Of a stretch of 64,000 bases of DNA, positions 1-12,794 are shown in pieces. Where the stretch lies: assembly GCA_916700875.1 (NCBI GenBank), contig CAKAKS010000066.1, forward strand, positions 20,513,490 through 20,577,489, read 5' to 3'. The notes under the pieces are model-generated. The model worked only from the letters and a program-made list of their open reading frames with translations, was not told the origin of the DNA and ran no database searches. The DNA comes from Sebastes aleutianus. Its lineage: Eukaryota; Chordata; Actinopteri; Perciformes; Sebastidae. The translations under genes and the position numbers were made by a program. Every line of letters begins with the position of its first letter. The stretch's first letter is position 1.

Positions 1-211
1 GCATAAATGCTTGTTTCCCAGATATTGGCTTGCCCATGATGTTAAGGATATTTTGCTACCATCAGCAGTGGGATGGTTGGAGCAATTACTGTATGTGCAA
101 TAATAAAGGCAAACTAAAAGAAAAAAAAAGATCAAATTGGAAGAATAGCTAGGCAAAATATGCTGCAGACAAAGCCAATCAAAAGAGAGATTACTTTGTT
201 GATCTCCTTAA

Positions 212-619
212 AGGCAGAATGAGTAGGATTTGTCTGTTGTAGTTTGTAAACACAACATTCAAAGTTGGCTCCTCCTCCCCGACTCAACAACACTAGCCAG
301 CGAGTTTAGCGATCTTCAGTCTAGCTAGCTAATGGGTAGTATTTGTGTCCAGACAGGAGAATTTAGCAGAGCTTCCGACTCGGACGGCATCGATTACAGT
401 GTCAGTGAACAGAGCCCCGGGGGAGAAGAAATTCCCAGAAACGTCCCGAACATAGCAAAATGAAAATAAAAGAGAAAATACAGGGAGATGGCAGGGTCTG
501 CAGATAACCGCCACCGCCACGCACTTCTAGTGGATCATAAGTGATGATTGAGAAGGATTACTATTGTATGAGTCTTTACATGGACTGGACAAACTATACT
601 GTAGCTGCATATTGTCCCT
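212..619. repeat. Probable TTAA-flanked MITE in an ACACB intron
   Basis: The segment is bounded by TTAA at 208-211 and 620-623. Its left end begins AGGCAGAAT and its right end, read on the opposite strand, begins AGGGACAAT, so the inverted termini are imperfect. No coding sequence is seen. It lies in the intron upstream of the first ACACB exon in the window. The TTAA flanks and AGG-type ends resemble four better-preserved elements further along (16971, 29330, 54203, 57250). The call rests on end structure only. The remainder of 1-724 is intron with nothing else recognised. Confidence 0.4.
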
Positions 620-724
620 TTAACACTTCAGTATTAAACAAAATGTTGCCGGCTGATGTAAACTTTTTTTTGTGGTCAGTTAAAAAAAAAAAGTCCCTGA
701 CCGTGGTCATTGATTTCTGTGCAG

Positions 725-3700
725 GTTTTGGGCAGAGAGGTCTATGCTTCCAACAACCAGCTGGGAGGGATCCAGATCATGCACAATAATGGAGTCACAC
801 ACACCACCGTGCCAGATGACTTTGAGGGAGTCTTCACCATCCTCAAGTGGCTCTCCTACATGCCAAAGGTTTCGCTGAATGTGTGAAAGTACATGCAGAG
901 TGTTATTTAGGTCTATAATCGTAACCGACCAACAATTCAGATCACTAACTACAGTTCATCTCCTCCGTCCAGAACAAACACTCCCCTGTGCCCGTCATCG
1001 CAACCACAGATCCAGTAGACAGAGAGATAGAATACACTCCTACAAAAGCACCGTACGACCCCCGCTGGATGCTGGCTGGGAGACCTAACCCCAGTGAGTG
1101 TCAAGACAAGATTTAAACTCTGAAAACTATTCTATTTCAGTAAACAGCCTGGTTAATTTCCTTTTTGTCTGCATTTGTGTCATTAGCAGTGAAAGGTGCC
1201 TGGCAGAGTGGATTCTTCGACCACGGCTCTTTCATGGAGATCATGGAGTCTTGGGCTCAGACGGTGGTAGTGGGCAGGGCACGGTAAATCTGTTTACACT
1301 CATAAAATATTATATATGTGTTTTTTAAACCTTATCCTTAAATCGCTTAATAACTCTGTTGAATGAAAACAGGTTAGGAGGAATTCCCCTCGGTGTCATT
1401 GCCGTAGAAACACGCACAGTTGAGTTCACTGTCCCAGCAGATCCAGCAAACCTGGATTCAGAATCTAAAGTGAGTAAATGTCACCACATGTTTATGATTT
1501 AAACATATTACATGATCACAGTATTTCACCTCTGCCCATGTTTTTGCGTGTTCATGTCAGGTTCTGCAGCAGGCTGGCCAGGTGTGGTTTCCAGATTCAG
1601 CCTTTAAAACAGCTCAGGCGATTTGTGACTTCAACCGTGAAGGTCTGCCTCTCATGGTGTTTGCCAACTGGAGGGGCTTCTCTGGAGGAATGAAAGGTAA
1701 CGGATGAATACTAAACTTTGCAGAGAGACTGCCTTACATGCAAGAGTTTTTGTTGTTAAATAAAAAAAAATATTTTTGCCAATTTCACTCCCAGATATGT
1801 ATGACCAGATACTGAAGTTTGGCGCCTACATTGTGGACGCCCTGCGTAGTTTCCATCAGCCGGTGCTGGTGTACATCCCACCACACGCTGAGCTGAGAGG
1901 AGGGTCATGGGTGGTGATAGACCCCACCATCAACCCACTGTGTATGGAGCTCTATGCAGACAGGGAGAGCAGGTACATGTTTTTTAATGGTTACTCGATG
2001 GAGTTCCCAACCTAAGCAACAGGTGTGTGTGTGAGATTAACCAGTTCCTCTCTGTTGCTGTTGTGCTTTCTGTGTCCAGAGGAGGTGTTCTGGAGGCTGA
2101 AGGTACAGTGGCGATCAAATATAGGAGGAAGGATCTGCTGAAGACCATGAAGAGACTAGATTCAGTCTATGCTAGTCTGGTTGAGCAGCTTGGTAAAGGC
2201 TATTTCTATTTCTCAACTCACTGAACCAGCATTGCATTTGTTTTCCTTTTAATTGACATAATGCTGGGATGTTCATAACCTTACTGGTAAGTCACTCAGT
2301 CACTCACTTCTGTTTTCATCAGCTTCCCCAGAGCTGTCTGACAAACAGAGCAGAGAGCTGGAGTCAAAACTCAAAGCCAGGGAGGAGTTCCTGTTGCCCA
2401 TCTACCACCAGGTGGCAGTGCAGTTTGTAGATCTCCATGACACCCCAGGGAGGATGCAGGAGAAGGGTGTCATCACTGTGAGTGTGCACTTCATGAACAC
2501 TCTGATATTTTGACTGGCAATATGTGTGTTACATTAGATGCAGAAAGTAAACTTTTATTTAGGGACAAATCATGCTTTTTAAACTTATGTTACAGGATAT
2601 TTTGGATTGGAAGAACGTGCGGACCTTCTTCTACTGGCGTCTGCGTCGGCTCTTGTTGGAGCAGGTGGTGAAGTGTGAGATTCTGGAGGCCAACAAGGAC
2701 CTCAGTGACGGACACATGCAGTCCATGCTGCGGCGCTGGTTTGTTGAAACGGAAGGAACAGTCAAGGTATGACAGACGAAGTAGGGCTAATGGGTGAAAT
2801 TTTGCCAAAAAAACATATTAATTATCACATTTTATAGGCATGGGTTAATAGTTGTTTTTAATTTATCCTTTATTTAACCAGAAAGGTCCCATTCAGATAC
2901 AATCTCTCTTCCGCCAGGGAGTCCTGGTAAAGATGGGCAACAAGTAAAAAGTTTCATCCTGTATATGAGTACAAACAGGGACAGATAGGATCACAATGAA
3001 AAACAAAACACAACAGACACAAAATATACAGGAATCAGAAGCTAAAATAATCGAGGCAAAATAATGGCACTTGTTAAAAGCAACTAAATTGTTCTGTCAA
3101 AATAGATTTTATAGTACTTTTAAACATGTCAAGAGAGGGTAAAGATTTCAAGTTAAGTGTTCCTTGCAGCTCCTCCCAAGCTTGCAGAGTTAGAAAGGAA
3201 AAGGAAAATGTACCCACCTCCGTCTGAGGAGATTTTTCTCTGATGATCTAGCAGCTACGGGAGAATTATGTCAATAAACTGGATATGTACTGCAGTAATT
3301 TACCCAGTAAAGTTTTTGTAATAAAAATGAACATTTGGGATTTTCTTTGTAAACACATTGAAGTCCATTGAACCAAAAGTTACAATGATGTGTACGGAAG
3401 CTTGCACCAGTTACAAACCGCAAGGCAGCATGATAGACTACTGTACATCCGTTTTTTTTCAAAAGAGATGATGATGCATGCAAATAAAATACATCAATAA
3501 AGTCTAACACTGACAAAAAGGTACTTTGGACTAACCTTTTTCTAGGAGCAAAAGGAAAAAATTTTTTAAACGAAAATAAAAACCTAACTTTGGCCGTGAC
3601 CGTTATAGTATTAAAAAGCCAATTCGACGATCCAGTATCAGTTTTTGTCTGGATCCCCATTAGCTACTCTTCCTCGGGTCCAAATCATACCCGCAAATCA

Positions 3701-4512
3701 CGTGGTTGCTTTTGTTTTTGAGCACTTTGTTGTTAAAACTGATCAGAGATTTAAAGGTGCTTCTGTCTGTTTCCTAAGGTATACCTCTGGGATAATAACA
3801 AAGCAGTAGTCGAGTGGCTTGAGAAGCATTTGACCAAGGAGGATGGCACTCGATCAGGCATCCGAGAAAACATCAAGTACCTGAAGAGAGAAAACACTTT
3901 GAAACACATCCGCAGGTACGCAGACACCTTTTAATATGGGCTTATTTTCATTATTATAATCTTATCAATGCCAAAAAGCCACGTGTCACATCTGAAGAAA
4001 TCTTGATTTTAGCTTCTACATTACAGAGCTACATTAATGGATGAATTACTATCCAATAGAGTCACAATAACTCAGTTTGGTCATGTTTAGCTAGCATGGC
4101 TTGAAAAATGTAACCCTACAGCTACACTGACCAGATATCCTTATCTTAAATCATTTACAAAGCAAAGAGATTCCCATATATTAGCTGTTGAGTCTATCCT
4201 ATAATTGAAAACTCATGGCTTGGCAGGGTAATCTAATATTGATTGAGTCGGGCAACTGGAAGTCAAATTTTCTTCATATGCAGAAATGACAAAATATACT
4301 GCAGACAGGTTTAGACCAATTTCACTACCACTGCATTTTTAGCGCTTACAGTAATTTGTGTTATAACGTTCCTCTTGTGTGCCAGCCTGGTGGAGGCCAA
4401 CCCTGACGTAGCCATGGAGTGTATCATCCACATGAGCCAGAACATCACTCCGTCCCAGAGGGCCAAGCTCTCACATCTGCTCGCTACTATGGACAGCGCC
4501 AGCACCAGTTAA
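725..4512 (+). CDS. ACACB: Acetyl-CoA carboxylase beta, C-terminal carboxyltransferase part (partial, 5' end outside window)
   Basis: Eleven exons: 725-868, 973-1093, 1190-1283, 1373-1469, 1561-1696, 1795-1972, 2080-2192, 2323-2477, 2596-2766, 3779-3915, 4386-4512 (stop TAA 4510-4512). All introns are GT/AG and phases close, giving the last 490 residues. The protein carries the carboxyltransferase region: GGIQIMHNNGVTH near the start, then YDPRWMLAGRP, GFFDHGSF, ANWRGFSGGM and ELRGGSWVV. It then has the C-terminal helical tail ending in TMDSASTS. The family enzyme transfers CO2 from carboxybiotin to acetyl-CoA to make malonyl-CoA; the beta isoform is tied to mitochondrial control of fatty-acid oxidation. 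The biotin carboxylase and carrier domains must lie left of the window. The ACACA paralogue is very similar here. ACACB is chosen because the neighbour is FOXN4 and the rest of the 12q24-type block follows. Confidence 0.93.
2865..3690. repeat. Probable dispersed retroelement fragment in ACACB intron
   Basis: The long ACACB intron 2767-3778 holds a segment starting with TTTATTTAACCAGAAAGG, which I recognise as a common end motif in fish dispersed repeats. It finishes with GGATCCCCATTAGCT at about 3650-3664. No intact reading frame is present. The family is not identified with certainty and the borders are approximate. Confidence 0.4.
3916..4385 (+). other. ACACB last intron, nothing recognised
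   Basis: AT-rich intronic sequence between the last two ACACB exons. I see no coding segment, no terminal inverted repeats and no RNA gene here. Confidence 0.5.
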
Positions 4513-5512
4513 GCTGAGGAGCTTTATCGGGTTATATTATTAATAAGAACAAAAAACAATGTTCTAGTTGATTGTACTGTACAGATAAAGAGGACATTGT
4601 TTTAGGGTTATAGTTGGGGCAATTCTTTGCAATAACGCACATATTCACGAAGTGACTTATTCCTCAGCGATCACACAACCACTACAGCGCTCTGTCTGTT
4701 GTAAACATTGCTGTTGAACGGCGTCCTTGCAGGGACGTCGTGATCCGTTCCACTCTTGATTGACAGGCAGAGAGTTTCACATTTGTGAGGTAAGCAGTCG
4801 GTCATTTCAGCTGCTTGGTCCAGGAACTTTCGTCCCTAATGCACATGTCACTGGGCAGTATTTGCACATAATAGTGTGTCAGTGTTAAATCTGCCTCTAT
4901 TCAGTTTATGGAGGCCAGAGTCGTACAAATTTAATGAAGTGGGAGACTTCCCGTTGTGGTGCTGGTTGTCATGTTCGATTAACTGTATTAAATAGAGAAT
5001 TTGTGTTAAACTTTTGAATGTAGCTCGGACAACTGATCAATTATTTGATCCATTTTCAGATAAAACTAAAAAAAATCTAATTTCTGAAACAAAAAAATGT
5101 CGAAATCAATTAATTTTGTTTTATTTCTGTTTTGACTAAAAATATGAAATTCTTTAGCAGTATTGTAATGAAGAAATGGAAAATTAAGAAGTTTTTTCTA
5201 ATAAGTAGTATTATAGACGTCTATCTTTTCATGGTCAGTTTCAGTAAGTTTCTGTGTATCTATGCTGTAATGCTTTGTGTGCTAAGACAATGTTATGAAT
5301 GATAGGAGATACTGTATGATACACATTTTTGGTGGCACATCTCCGATACAATGCAGTAATTCTTAAGACTCAGGTTGGAAAATAATCACTAAAAATGGTC
5401 CCCAAAGTGATGCTTCACATCTGCTGAAAATCTCAGCTGTGACATTTCATTTGAATGTATATACAGTAACTCTTTCCTGTGTATTGTATTCTACCACGGA
5501 CTGTTTGTTATT

Positions 5513-5518
5513 AATAAA
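5513..5518 (+). terminator. ACACB: Candidate poly(A) signal of ACACB
   Basis: AATAAA sits about 1 kb after the ACACB stop codon. The interval 4513-5512 has no other coding sequence and is read as the 3' UTR. The opposite-strand FOXN4 gene has candidate signals only 10-40 bp further right, so the two transcripts end tail-to-tail. Confidence 0.55.
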
Positions 5519-5552
5519 TGTCATTGATTTATTTTTGGCAAAACAAACTTCC

Positions 5553-5558
5553 TTTATT
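5553..5558 (-). terminator. FOXN4: Candidate poly(A) signal of FOXN4
   Basis: TTTATT on the plus strand gives AATAAA on the minus strand. A second minus-strand signal lies at 5528-5533 and another near 6027, so the exact FOXN4 3' end is uncertain. The interval 5559-6208 has no coding sequence and is read as FOXN4 3' UTR. Confidence 0.4.
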
Positions 5559-6208
5559 CACCCCTTTTTGATTTCAAATTAATGAGCATAATATACATCT
5601 GACTTTGAGACATGTTAATCACATTGTGTAAAAGAATAATCTGGATTACTTTAAGTGTTGGCACACATCGGCGTTTTGGGAAGAAGTGGGTAAATCCAGT
5701 CGAAAGAAAGCTTTTCTGTGGCGATAGCAATTTGAAACATTCAAATATATACAGCAAAAAGATTGATAGAGTCATCACCTTCTCCAGCTGCCTCTTCATA
5801 AATATAAATAAAACATCACAGCAATAATGTCTAGCACAATACAACAGACAAGAGACAGGGAGCTACAGTATGGTGGGGCTTTAAAATGCAGAGTAGAAAA
5901 ACTGGCGGATGCTAACTTACACGTACATCTCCACATAGAGTCTTTGTGCTCACACAGGCTTTGAGTCTTTGCTTGGCAAAGCTAGATATTTTAAGTCTTA
6001 CATACTTTTTTTCGTACAGCCACCTCTTTATTTATCAGCAGTTTTTGTTCTGAATGAGCAGTTCTCTTCTGGACTGTAAGTGAAATGATTTTCAAACATC
6101 CTTCTCCAGGTAGTTCCCATCTGAATCCAGACTTTGACCTCAGTCTTCCTCAGTTGGCATCCACAGATATCCACAGAAATCGACTCTGTTGGAGACAGTT
6201 CAGCTGCC

Positions 6209-9200
6209 TTATAACAGGACGATGGGCTTGATGTTGGCCGGTGCGCCCATGTACTGGGAAGACAGGTGGTCCTGGGAGGTGTAGGAGGTGTAGAGGCCCG
6301 TCACTTGCATGTCTGACAGCGGCATGTTCACTCCGGTGGAGACGGGAGTCAGGTTGGCTGTTCCCAAGTCACAGTCTGATAGTCGGAGGGGAGAGTTACT
6401 GAAGGTGCCCAACGCATCCAGGTTAAAGCTGTCGTCCTTCATTTCCTCCCACAGATTACCTGAGCAGATAGATAGAGGTTAGTGTACTGATGCAACAACA
6501 CTTTAATTATACAGCAAACAAAAAACACTTTAAAGATCTATTAACCTTGAAGGGCAAAGTCCATGATGCTAGGGTCCAGTGCATCCACCTCTGTGTGTGT
6601 GTCACCATGCACGCTGTAGAAATCATCCGGCGGCTTGCTGCCGTGCTGGGTGAGTGGACTGTGGGAAAGGTCAGGGACCGTGTGGAGAGGGGGTGTCTGA
6701 GCCGGAGCAGGGGACATGGGGGACAGGCGGGCCTGAGCGTGGAGCTGGGCCTGGAGCTGGTGGTGCTGGTGCATGGGTAAACAGGGCAGGGACAGCGTGA
6801 CGATTGGCTGTGGATGCATCTGGGATGGGACGGACAGCGGCAGGCCAGCGGGGCAACTGGTCAGACGGGTCATGCCGGCCTCTAGAGCCTTACGCCTGCA
6901 GTTCTCCGGGCGGTCTGTGATCAGTTTGTCCAACTCATCTGCAGGAAAAAACACAGTTAGTTAAAACATGACGTCATATTTTGATGACTCGCTGCCTTTT
7001 TGAGCAGTAGACCTTTTACATTTAACCAAATAAATGTCTAACCAGGGTTCGCCATGCTGCGGCGGATGGCTGGGAGGTCCTTGCGTTTCCACTTCTGCAT
7101 CTCTTCCTCCATCTTGTCAATTTTGGCAGGGTTCAGCGCCCACAGACAGCCCTTACGGGACGAGCTGCTCGTCTTGTTCTCCACTTTCTCAAAGCACTTG
7201 TTTAAGGACAGGTTGTGTCTGACTGAGTTCTTCCATCCGTCAGGTGCAGTCTGCATGGAGAGACGTGTCGTATAATGAGTCACACTCTATCTACACGCAC
7301 CTGTGATCTGTAATATTAATAGAGTATCATACCTTGAAATAAGGGAAGTGGTCCTTCATAAAGCTATAGATCTCACTGACTGGGAGGCTGCCAGTTTTGC
7401 TGTTCTTCAGAGCCATGGCAATCAAACAGCTGAAAGAAGAAGAGAGAAGGTTAAATACACTCAAGATAATTCAGAAGATTTGGGGGATATTATTATATTT
7501 TACCAACATAAGTGAGGTCTGACCTGTAGGAATAGATTGGCTTGGGGAAAGACTTGGGCTGCAGCTCCTGGTCTTGCGGAGCCAGACGAGGTTGTGTGAA
7601 TAGACTTTGGTTGTTGAAAGAGACATTGCTATAAAGCCCACCAGTTGAACACTATGATGAAAAGGGAGAAAATAATGAAGAACTTCCTCGTTTTGCATTT
7701 ATTCATTGTGACCAATTTAGTTTTTATCAAGTAGCATTGTCTAAGTAGGCAATCCACACAAGAACACCAACACAAAATAACTTTATTAGCTTAGCGTTTG
7801 GTACCTGTTGTCCAGTTTGGGTTAGAGAGTACACCTGCTGGGGTGTCGGCTGGTAGACTGAGGTAGGGCACTGGTATCCCGGTGAGGGCAGCCCATTCAT
7901 GGAGAATGGAGACATCTGCGAAATGGATATACAGGATTATTTGTCAACCAACCCTATAAAACATAACACATTTTTTTTCTTGCAACGTTTTAAAACTCAC
8001 ACTTCCGCTGTGGGTGTTGATGATGCTGATTCCCAGAGGGCTGTGCTGCATGTTGCTCTGGAGGTGGAGCATGGAGCCTTGACCTGCTGTCATCGCAGTC
8101 ATGTTGCTCAGCTGAGCTGTGAGGAGGAGCAGCCAGATTAGTATTATTAGATTAAAGGAAAATTCACCCAAAAAACGTAATTTTTTCAAACGCTTTCTAT
8201 TCATCCAAAGAGTTATAGTGTGATTTCGGATGTCGACTGTAGCGTACAGTTTAATGGTGGTTAGTTTTTGATGCTCACAGCACCAAAAAAATACCACACA
8301 CTTATAAGAAGCTTATACTTATAACCAATAAAGTTCCTTTCTTTCTGCACAGTGACAGAGTTGGAAGTGTTTCGCAATTAAACTGCTCAATATAGGGTCT
8401 GTGGATTGTCTTGTAAGTAACCATTAAATGTTATGTTGTTTTTTTCAAGTACAATTGTTTGCATTTTGATCTGTTGAGCACAATATTAAGGTGAGCAAAA
8501 GCTAATGTCATATGAGTTTAGTGAAGAACATTTCCCAATGGCAAAATCATAATTGGTGTTTATCTTTTGTTATAAAACTGTGTTTATGTCTGCAGAGGCC
8601 AGAAATCCAGAAGAATCCAGCGGTCCTGATTCAGCCAATCAGAGAGATGATACGTTTTTTAAATGTTGCACCGTCCCCTCCCTGTCACCTCACCTGTCTG
8701 TTGCTCCAACAAGCTGCCCTGGGAGGGCCCGTTACTGTGGCCCCGGCTATCAGCCATCTGCTGGAGTCGGGGCACATCCACAGAGGTGAGCCATGACAGA
8801 GACTGCAGGTCCCCAGGGAGGTCCTCCTCCCTCAGCTGGGAGGGGTCCGTGGTCAGAAGCCTTCAACAGAGGAGGGGGAGGAGGGGTGGGGGGGTTAACA
8901 CACACACGGCTGTCGGCTCAAACACACACACACAGACCACAAGTGGAATTTAAATCTAAACACTTGATAGGACATTTTGTCCTTCAGAGTCAAAACCAGC
9001 GTAATGAGTCTGGATGTGGGCAAACAGAGATGAAAGCTGCTCAGCGGAGCCGTGTATTAGCCATGCCATCCAGGATTTACCATAAGTAGATTAACCACAA
9101 GTGTTGTTTAACAGCAGTGACAGTTTTAATCAACAATGAGGGAGTTAAACAAGCTTTCCATTCAGAGTAAATCATCTGTTGAGATTGTTTTTTTAGGAGT

Positions 9201-11146
9201 GGCACACTGATCTTTGTTTTTCTCATAGTCTGCTTTTTTGATCATGATGAAAACTAAAAAATTAAGCAAATGCAAAATAGCAATTCAGTTATATGTTTCA
9301 ACTACGAATACTTTTTTCAACCCATGATTTTATAAATGTTGTTCTTTCTGTTTAACCGGTGCACTGCCGGTACCAATCAGCGTTCAGTCACTACGTCTTT
9401 TATGTGGCGAGCCTGGAACAGAAAGAAAAGAAAAGAAAAGAGAGGAATCCTCTTGAATCCTCTCCAGTCTCCTCTGCACACACACACTTACTGTGCAAGG
9501 GTTTAGTAATTGGGGTCGCTATGACAACACATACTATTCAGTTAGGGTCTGTGGACACTGTAGGAGTACCCCCCCTCCCCACAAATCTCCTAATAAAAAA
9601 ATCAACCCTGTGTCAGGTGACCACGGCCTCGCCTTACACCATTGGCTGAATCATAAGTAAACAACGCATGAGATCGTTTGAAACATGGGACAGCAGCACA
9701 TGTTGCCTGCAGCAGTTGGCCTTCGTCTATTGAAAAATGATCACCTATTGTGTCCCAAACGACAAATCTGCCCAGTGGCACGTGGCTCTATTGTCTTCCC
9801 CAGACCCTTCCTTGATTGTCTCTGTCGTTTCTTTTCTTTACACAGCCCCTTGCATTAATCTGTTGGAATGACAGCCCTCACATAAGAGGGACAAATAGGA
9901 TGCCATCTGCTTCCCTGTCCCTTTCCAGCCTCTATCCTCACGGCCGCCCCCACCATCACCCACCCTTCCCTCCTCAGGGCCAGAGGGGGTGCAAATGTAG
10001 TTTGAGGTCAGGGCTCTGTGTGTCTGCCGTCTGAATAAAGTGACATCATTGCAGCCAGGAATCAGCAGCACACGTCTTGGAACACCTTGCATGCGCCAGT
10101 AAATGATTTAGAGCGATCATCCTTTTGCAGCAGGTGTTTAACGCCCTGCGACGTGTCACAATATCTCTGCTGGAGCTTTGAAGTTCAGTCTGTGAGACTG
10201 ACTCTCATTCTTTTTTAGTTTTCTTTCACTTCTGACAAAATTAAGAAATAATGTTCAAGCCTAACAAACTGAGATTCTATGTCTGATTGAATGTTGAAAT
10301 GTTGTGTTTTTAAAAAATCCCCAAATTAGATGTGTATGCACTCAAATAAAAACACAATATAGCTGGTCTTTTACACTTTTGTTTGACAAATATATTTTCC
10401 ATGATGAATGCCCAATACAGACTGATAGAAACATACAATACATGGGGGGTATCCCCACCTCCCCTCCTCTCTCTCTCTACCAGCAGCATAGAAATTGTTC
10501 ACTGATGCAAAACATGTTGAGCTGGTGTCTCCATGTATCATCCGAGCCTTCCCAGAGATTCAACAACACTAAATATTGCACCCTCCTCCCTCCTTTCCTC
10601 CCTCCCTCCCTTCCTCGCTCCTTTTCTAATTGGGAGCCACTTGTGCATACTGGTGACCCGGAGCGCCCGTCTCCCCCTGAGCCGGCAGGCCAAGAGGCTC
10701 AGGCTCTCCGTGTGCCGACAGCGGGAGTGTAAACAGAGCTGATGGTTTCTGACAGATCCATTCAGACTGAAAATCATTTATTCTTCAGGATTTTTTTTTC
10801 TCTTTCTCTCATGAAACCCCCCATGCACAAAAAGAGCTGTCCATCTACCTTTAGATGAAACGTAGTGGGGTTAGACAGTTTGTTCCATGACCATTTGGGA
10901 AACACCTTAAAAGAGTTTAATTAATGAAAAATATGCCTTTTTCATCTATTGAGGCGTCACAGATTTGATCCCGAGTGTTTTTGGCAATATTCAACAAAAA
11001 ATAACATGTTGTTTAGTGCTAGAAGATTCTGCTATAACTGAACATATTTGAAATCACAAGTCTCACCTGTAGTCCTGTGGAGACGGATGATGCCCGGCAT
11101 TCTCAATTATTCCTGACATCATGGATGTAATTCCACCTTCTATCAT
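6209..11146 (-). CDS. FOXN4: Forkhead box protein N4
   Basis: Nine coding exons on the minus strand: 11067-11146 (ATG 11144-11146), 8694-8860, 8001-8116, 7805-7915, 7524-7651, 7333-7429, 7043-7250, 6546-6938, 6209-6459. Joined, they give 516 aa, against 517 in human. The forkhead winged-helix domain spans about residues 195-290. It begins KPIYSYSCLIAMAL and holds the recognition helix around WKNSVRHNLSLNKCF (about 239-253). The N-terminus MIEGGITSMMSGII and the C-terminal stretch EVDALDPSIMDFAL are family-specific. FOXN4 is a nuclear transcription factor acting in retinal progenitors (amacrine and horizontal cell fate) and V2b spinal interneurons. The ATG is the first in the second exon, and a noncoding exon lies upstream at about 11732. 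No frameshift or stop is seen. The gene converges on ACACB. Confidence 0.96.
8861..11066 (-). other. FOXN4 first coding intron, possible regulatory DNA
   Basis: This 2.2-kb intron has CA-rich patches at about 8898-8935 and 9477-9486 and pyrimidine tracts around 10460 and 10585-10625. A non-repetitive stretch at about 9640-9830 holds a forkhead-type GTAAACAA, E-box-like CACATGTTG and CACGTGG, and two CTATTGT (SOX-like) words. These short words are common by chance and prove nothing alone. No coding segment is seen. Confidence 0.25.
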
Positions 11147-11731
11147 TTCCTGGGATATGTGGTACCACTGCAGTGAAATAAATACAAAGAACACACTTTA
11201 GTGAGTCTTCAAACAAGCTATGTAGAAGAAATTATCACAATATTAATTACATTACTTCAAATTGTCTTCAGTAAATAAATATGGTGGAACAGCATGTGCT
11301 ATCTTAAAATATAAAATTGCAAAACAAAAAGCAAACTCAAATTTAAGGTTCAATGAACATTAAACACAATAATAACAAACAAATTCAAAAATAAATTAAT
11401 AATAGTGCATAAAATTCCTATTTTGCATCAGGTTGTCTTTGTTGTAGCTGAAGCCAGTTATACAGTTTGAATGCTTTTTGTTCCCTTTATTCTCACTAAT
11501 TGAATTTCATAAAAAATACATAGAATAATATAGCTTGTATTCAATAAGCTTTCAAATGTTTGCATAAGTTTGGTCACATTAGCTCAGGGTTTAAATGTCA
11601 TTTAGCCTGCCTACAGAAAAGTTATGGTTAAAGTGTAATAAAAAAATCATTAAAATGTAAATATTCTCATAAAAAGCAACAATCCGACAAAGACTATGAT
11701 GCTAAAAGAGAGAAATAATAAAAGAACTCAC

Positions 11732-11850
11732 CTGTTTTGAGTGTTATTGAAGAGTGTGTGAGCCGGTCGAGAGCCCCTGTACTGTATTTCTCTGTGTTGC
11801 ACTTTGATTCTCCCAAAAACCGTTTTTAAATTTCCCTCTCTGGAGCTGTC
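11732..11850 (-). other. FOXN4: Noncoding 5' exon of FOXN4 (right border approximate)
   Basis: The minus strand reads CAAAACAG followed by the donor GTGAGTTC at 11725-11732. The exon carrying the ATG begins with a good acceptor (TTTCACTGCAG) at 11168, so a spliced leader exon is needed and this is the best donor upstream. The transcription start is not visible and the right border is a guess. The intron 11168-11731 is AT-rich with nothing recognised. Confidence 0.5.
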
Positions 11851-12794
11851 CAGCAGTCGCACATGCGCAGTGGAGACTTCAGCAGAGCTCCCAGTCGCAG
11901 GAGGCTCCCATGGGTTTGACAGCTGCTGTTAATGCACTAGAGCCTGTTAACAGCACCCACACCAGCCACACTTTCCACACAAACCAAGTGCAGAAGCAGC
12001 TTTTAATTTTTCTTCGAGATTTTGTTGTTTTCTCTCAGTTTGTGGTGACTTTGGGAGCTCCTCCTCTGCATCCAACACGTTTGTTGCATTAAAAAGTCAG
12101 GTCATCCTCCATCCAGACATTGTAGTCCTTTTATTAGATGATTATTATAAAGAGATAATATATATAAAGGCTATAAAAGAAGTTCCCTGTCTGTCTTACA
12201 CCGTCCTCTTGTGCGCTTGTTCCTCCAGGTGCGTCTTAATAAAACACAAAATACGTTCAGGCCTAAAATCCTGTTGAAGGTTATTTAGAGTTGAGTATTT
12301 TAAAACCAGGTTAAGTGCAGCAAAAGCAAGAGAAAAAAACCACCTAAATTAAATTTAAAAAATTGAATTAAATATCCATTTTTGCTTCACTATATATCCT
12401 CCTGTTCAGGTTATTCCCAGTCAGCTGCCTCCATCGGGTCTAAGTCGGTGTGAGTCGCTACTTGTACTGGCATCTGTGTATGTGAGTGTGAACTTTTTTT
12501 TTTTTTTTTTTAAGGGAAGTACTTGTAGATAATTTGCTTCCCGCCGCTGTGGCCGCGTCCTGCTCCTCTCAGCAGTGGGAAAAAGAGCCCGGGAGGCGGG
12601 TAGGGAGGTAGGAGGTAGGGAGGGCTGCTGGGCTGCAGGGAGGCGGTGAAGGAAGACACACACTCCTCTACAGAGAGAGAGCAGCTCCACTACAGAAAAC
12701 ACACTGTGGCATCAAACTGCATTTCACTACATGCACCAATCTAGAAAATAAGGAATTACTTTGTCACCACCTCCTCACGCTGTTAAGAATGTCC
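11851..12794. promoter_or_regulatory. FOXN4 upstream region
   Basis: This DNA lies directly upstream of the FOXN4 leader exon. It includes a run of about 20 T near 12490-12511 and a GC-rich, purine-rich patch at about 12540-12660. No gene is seen. It is called promoter-proximal only from its position. Confidence 0.3.

Noticed and set aside
725..4512. ACACA instead of ACACB
   Set aside because: Sequence alone does not separate them firmly here, but FOXN4, MYO1H, KCTD10, UBE3B and MMAB alongside point to ACACB.
6490..7275. Several plus-strand frames of 60-96 codons
   Set aside because: They are shadows of FOXN4 exons on the minus strand.
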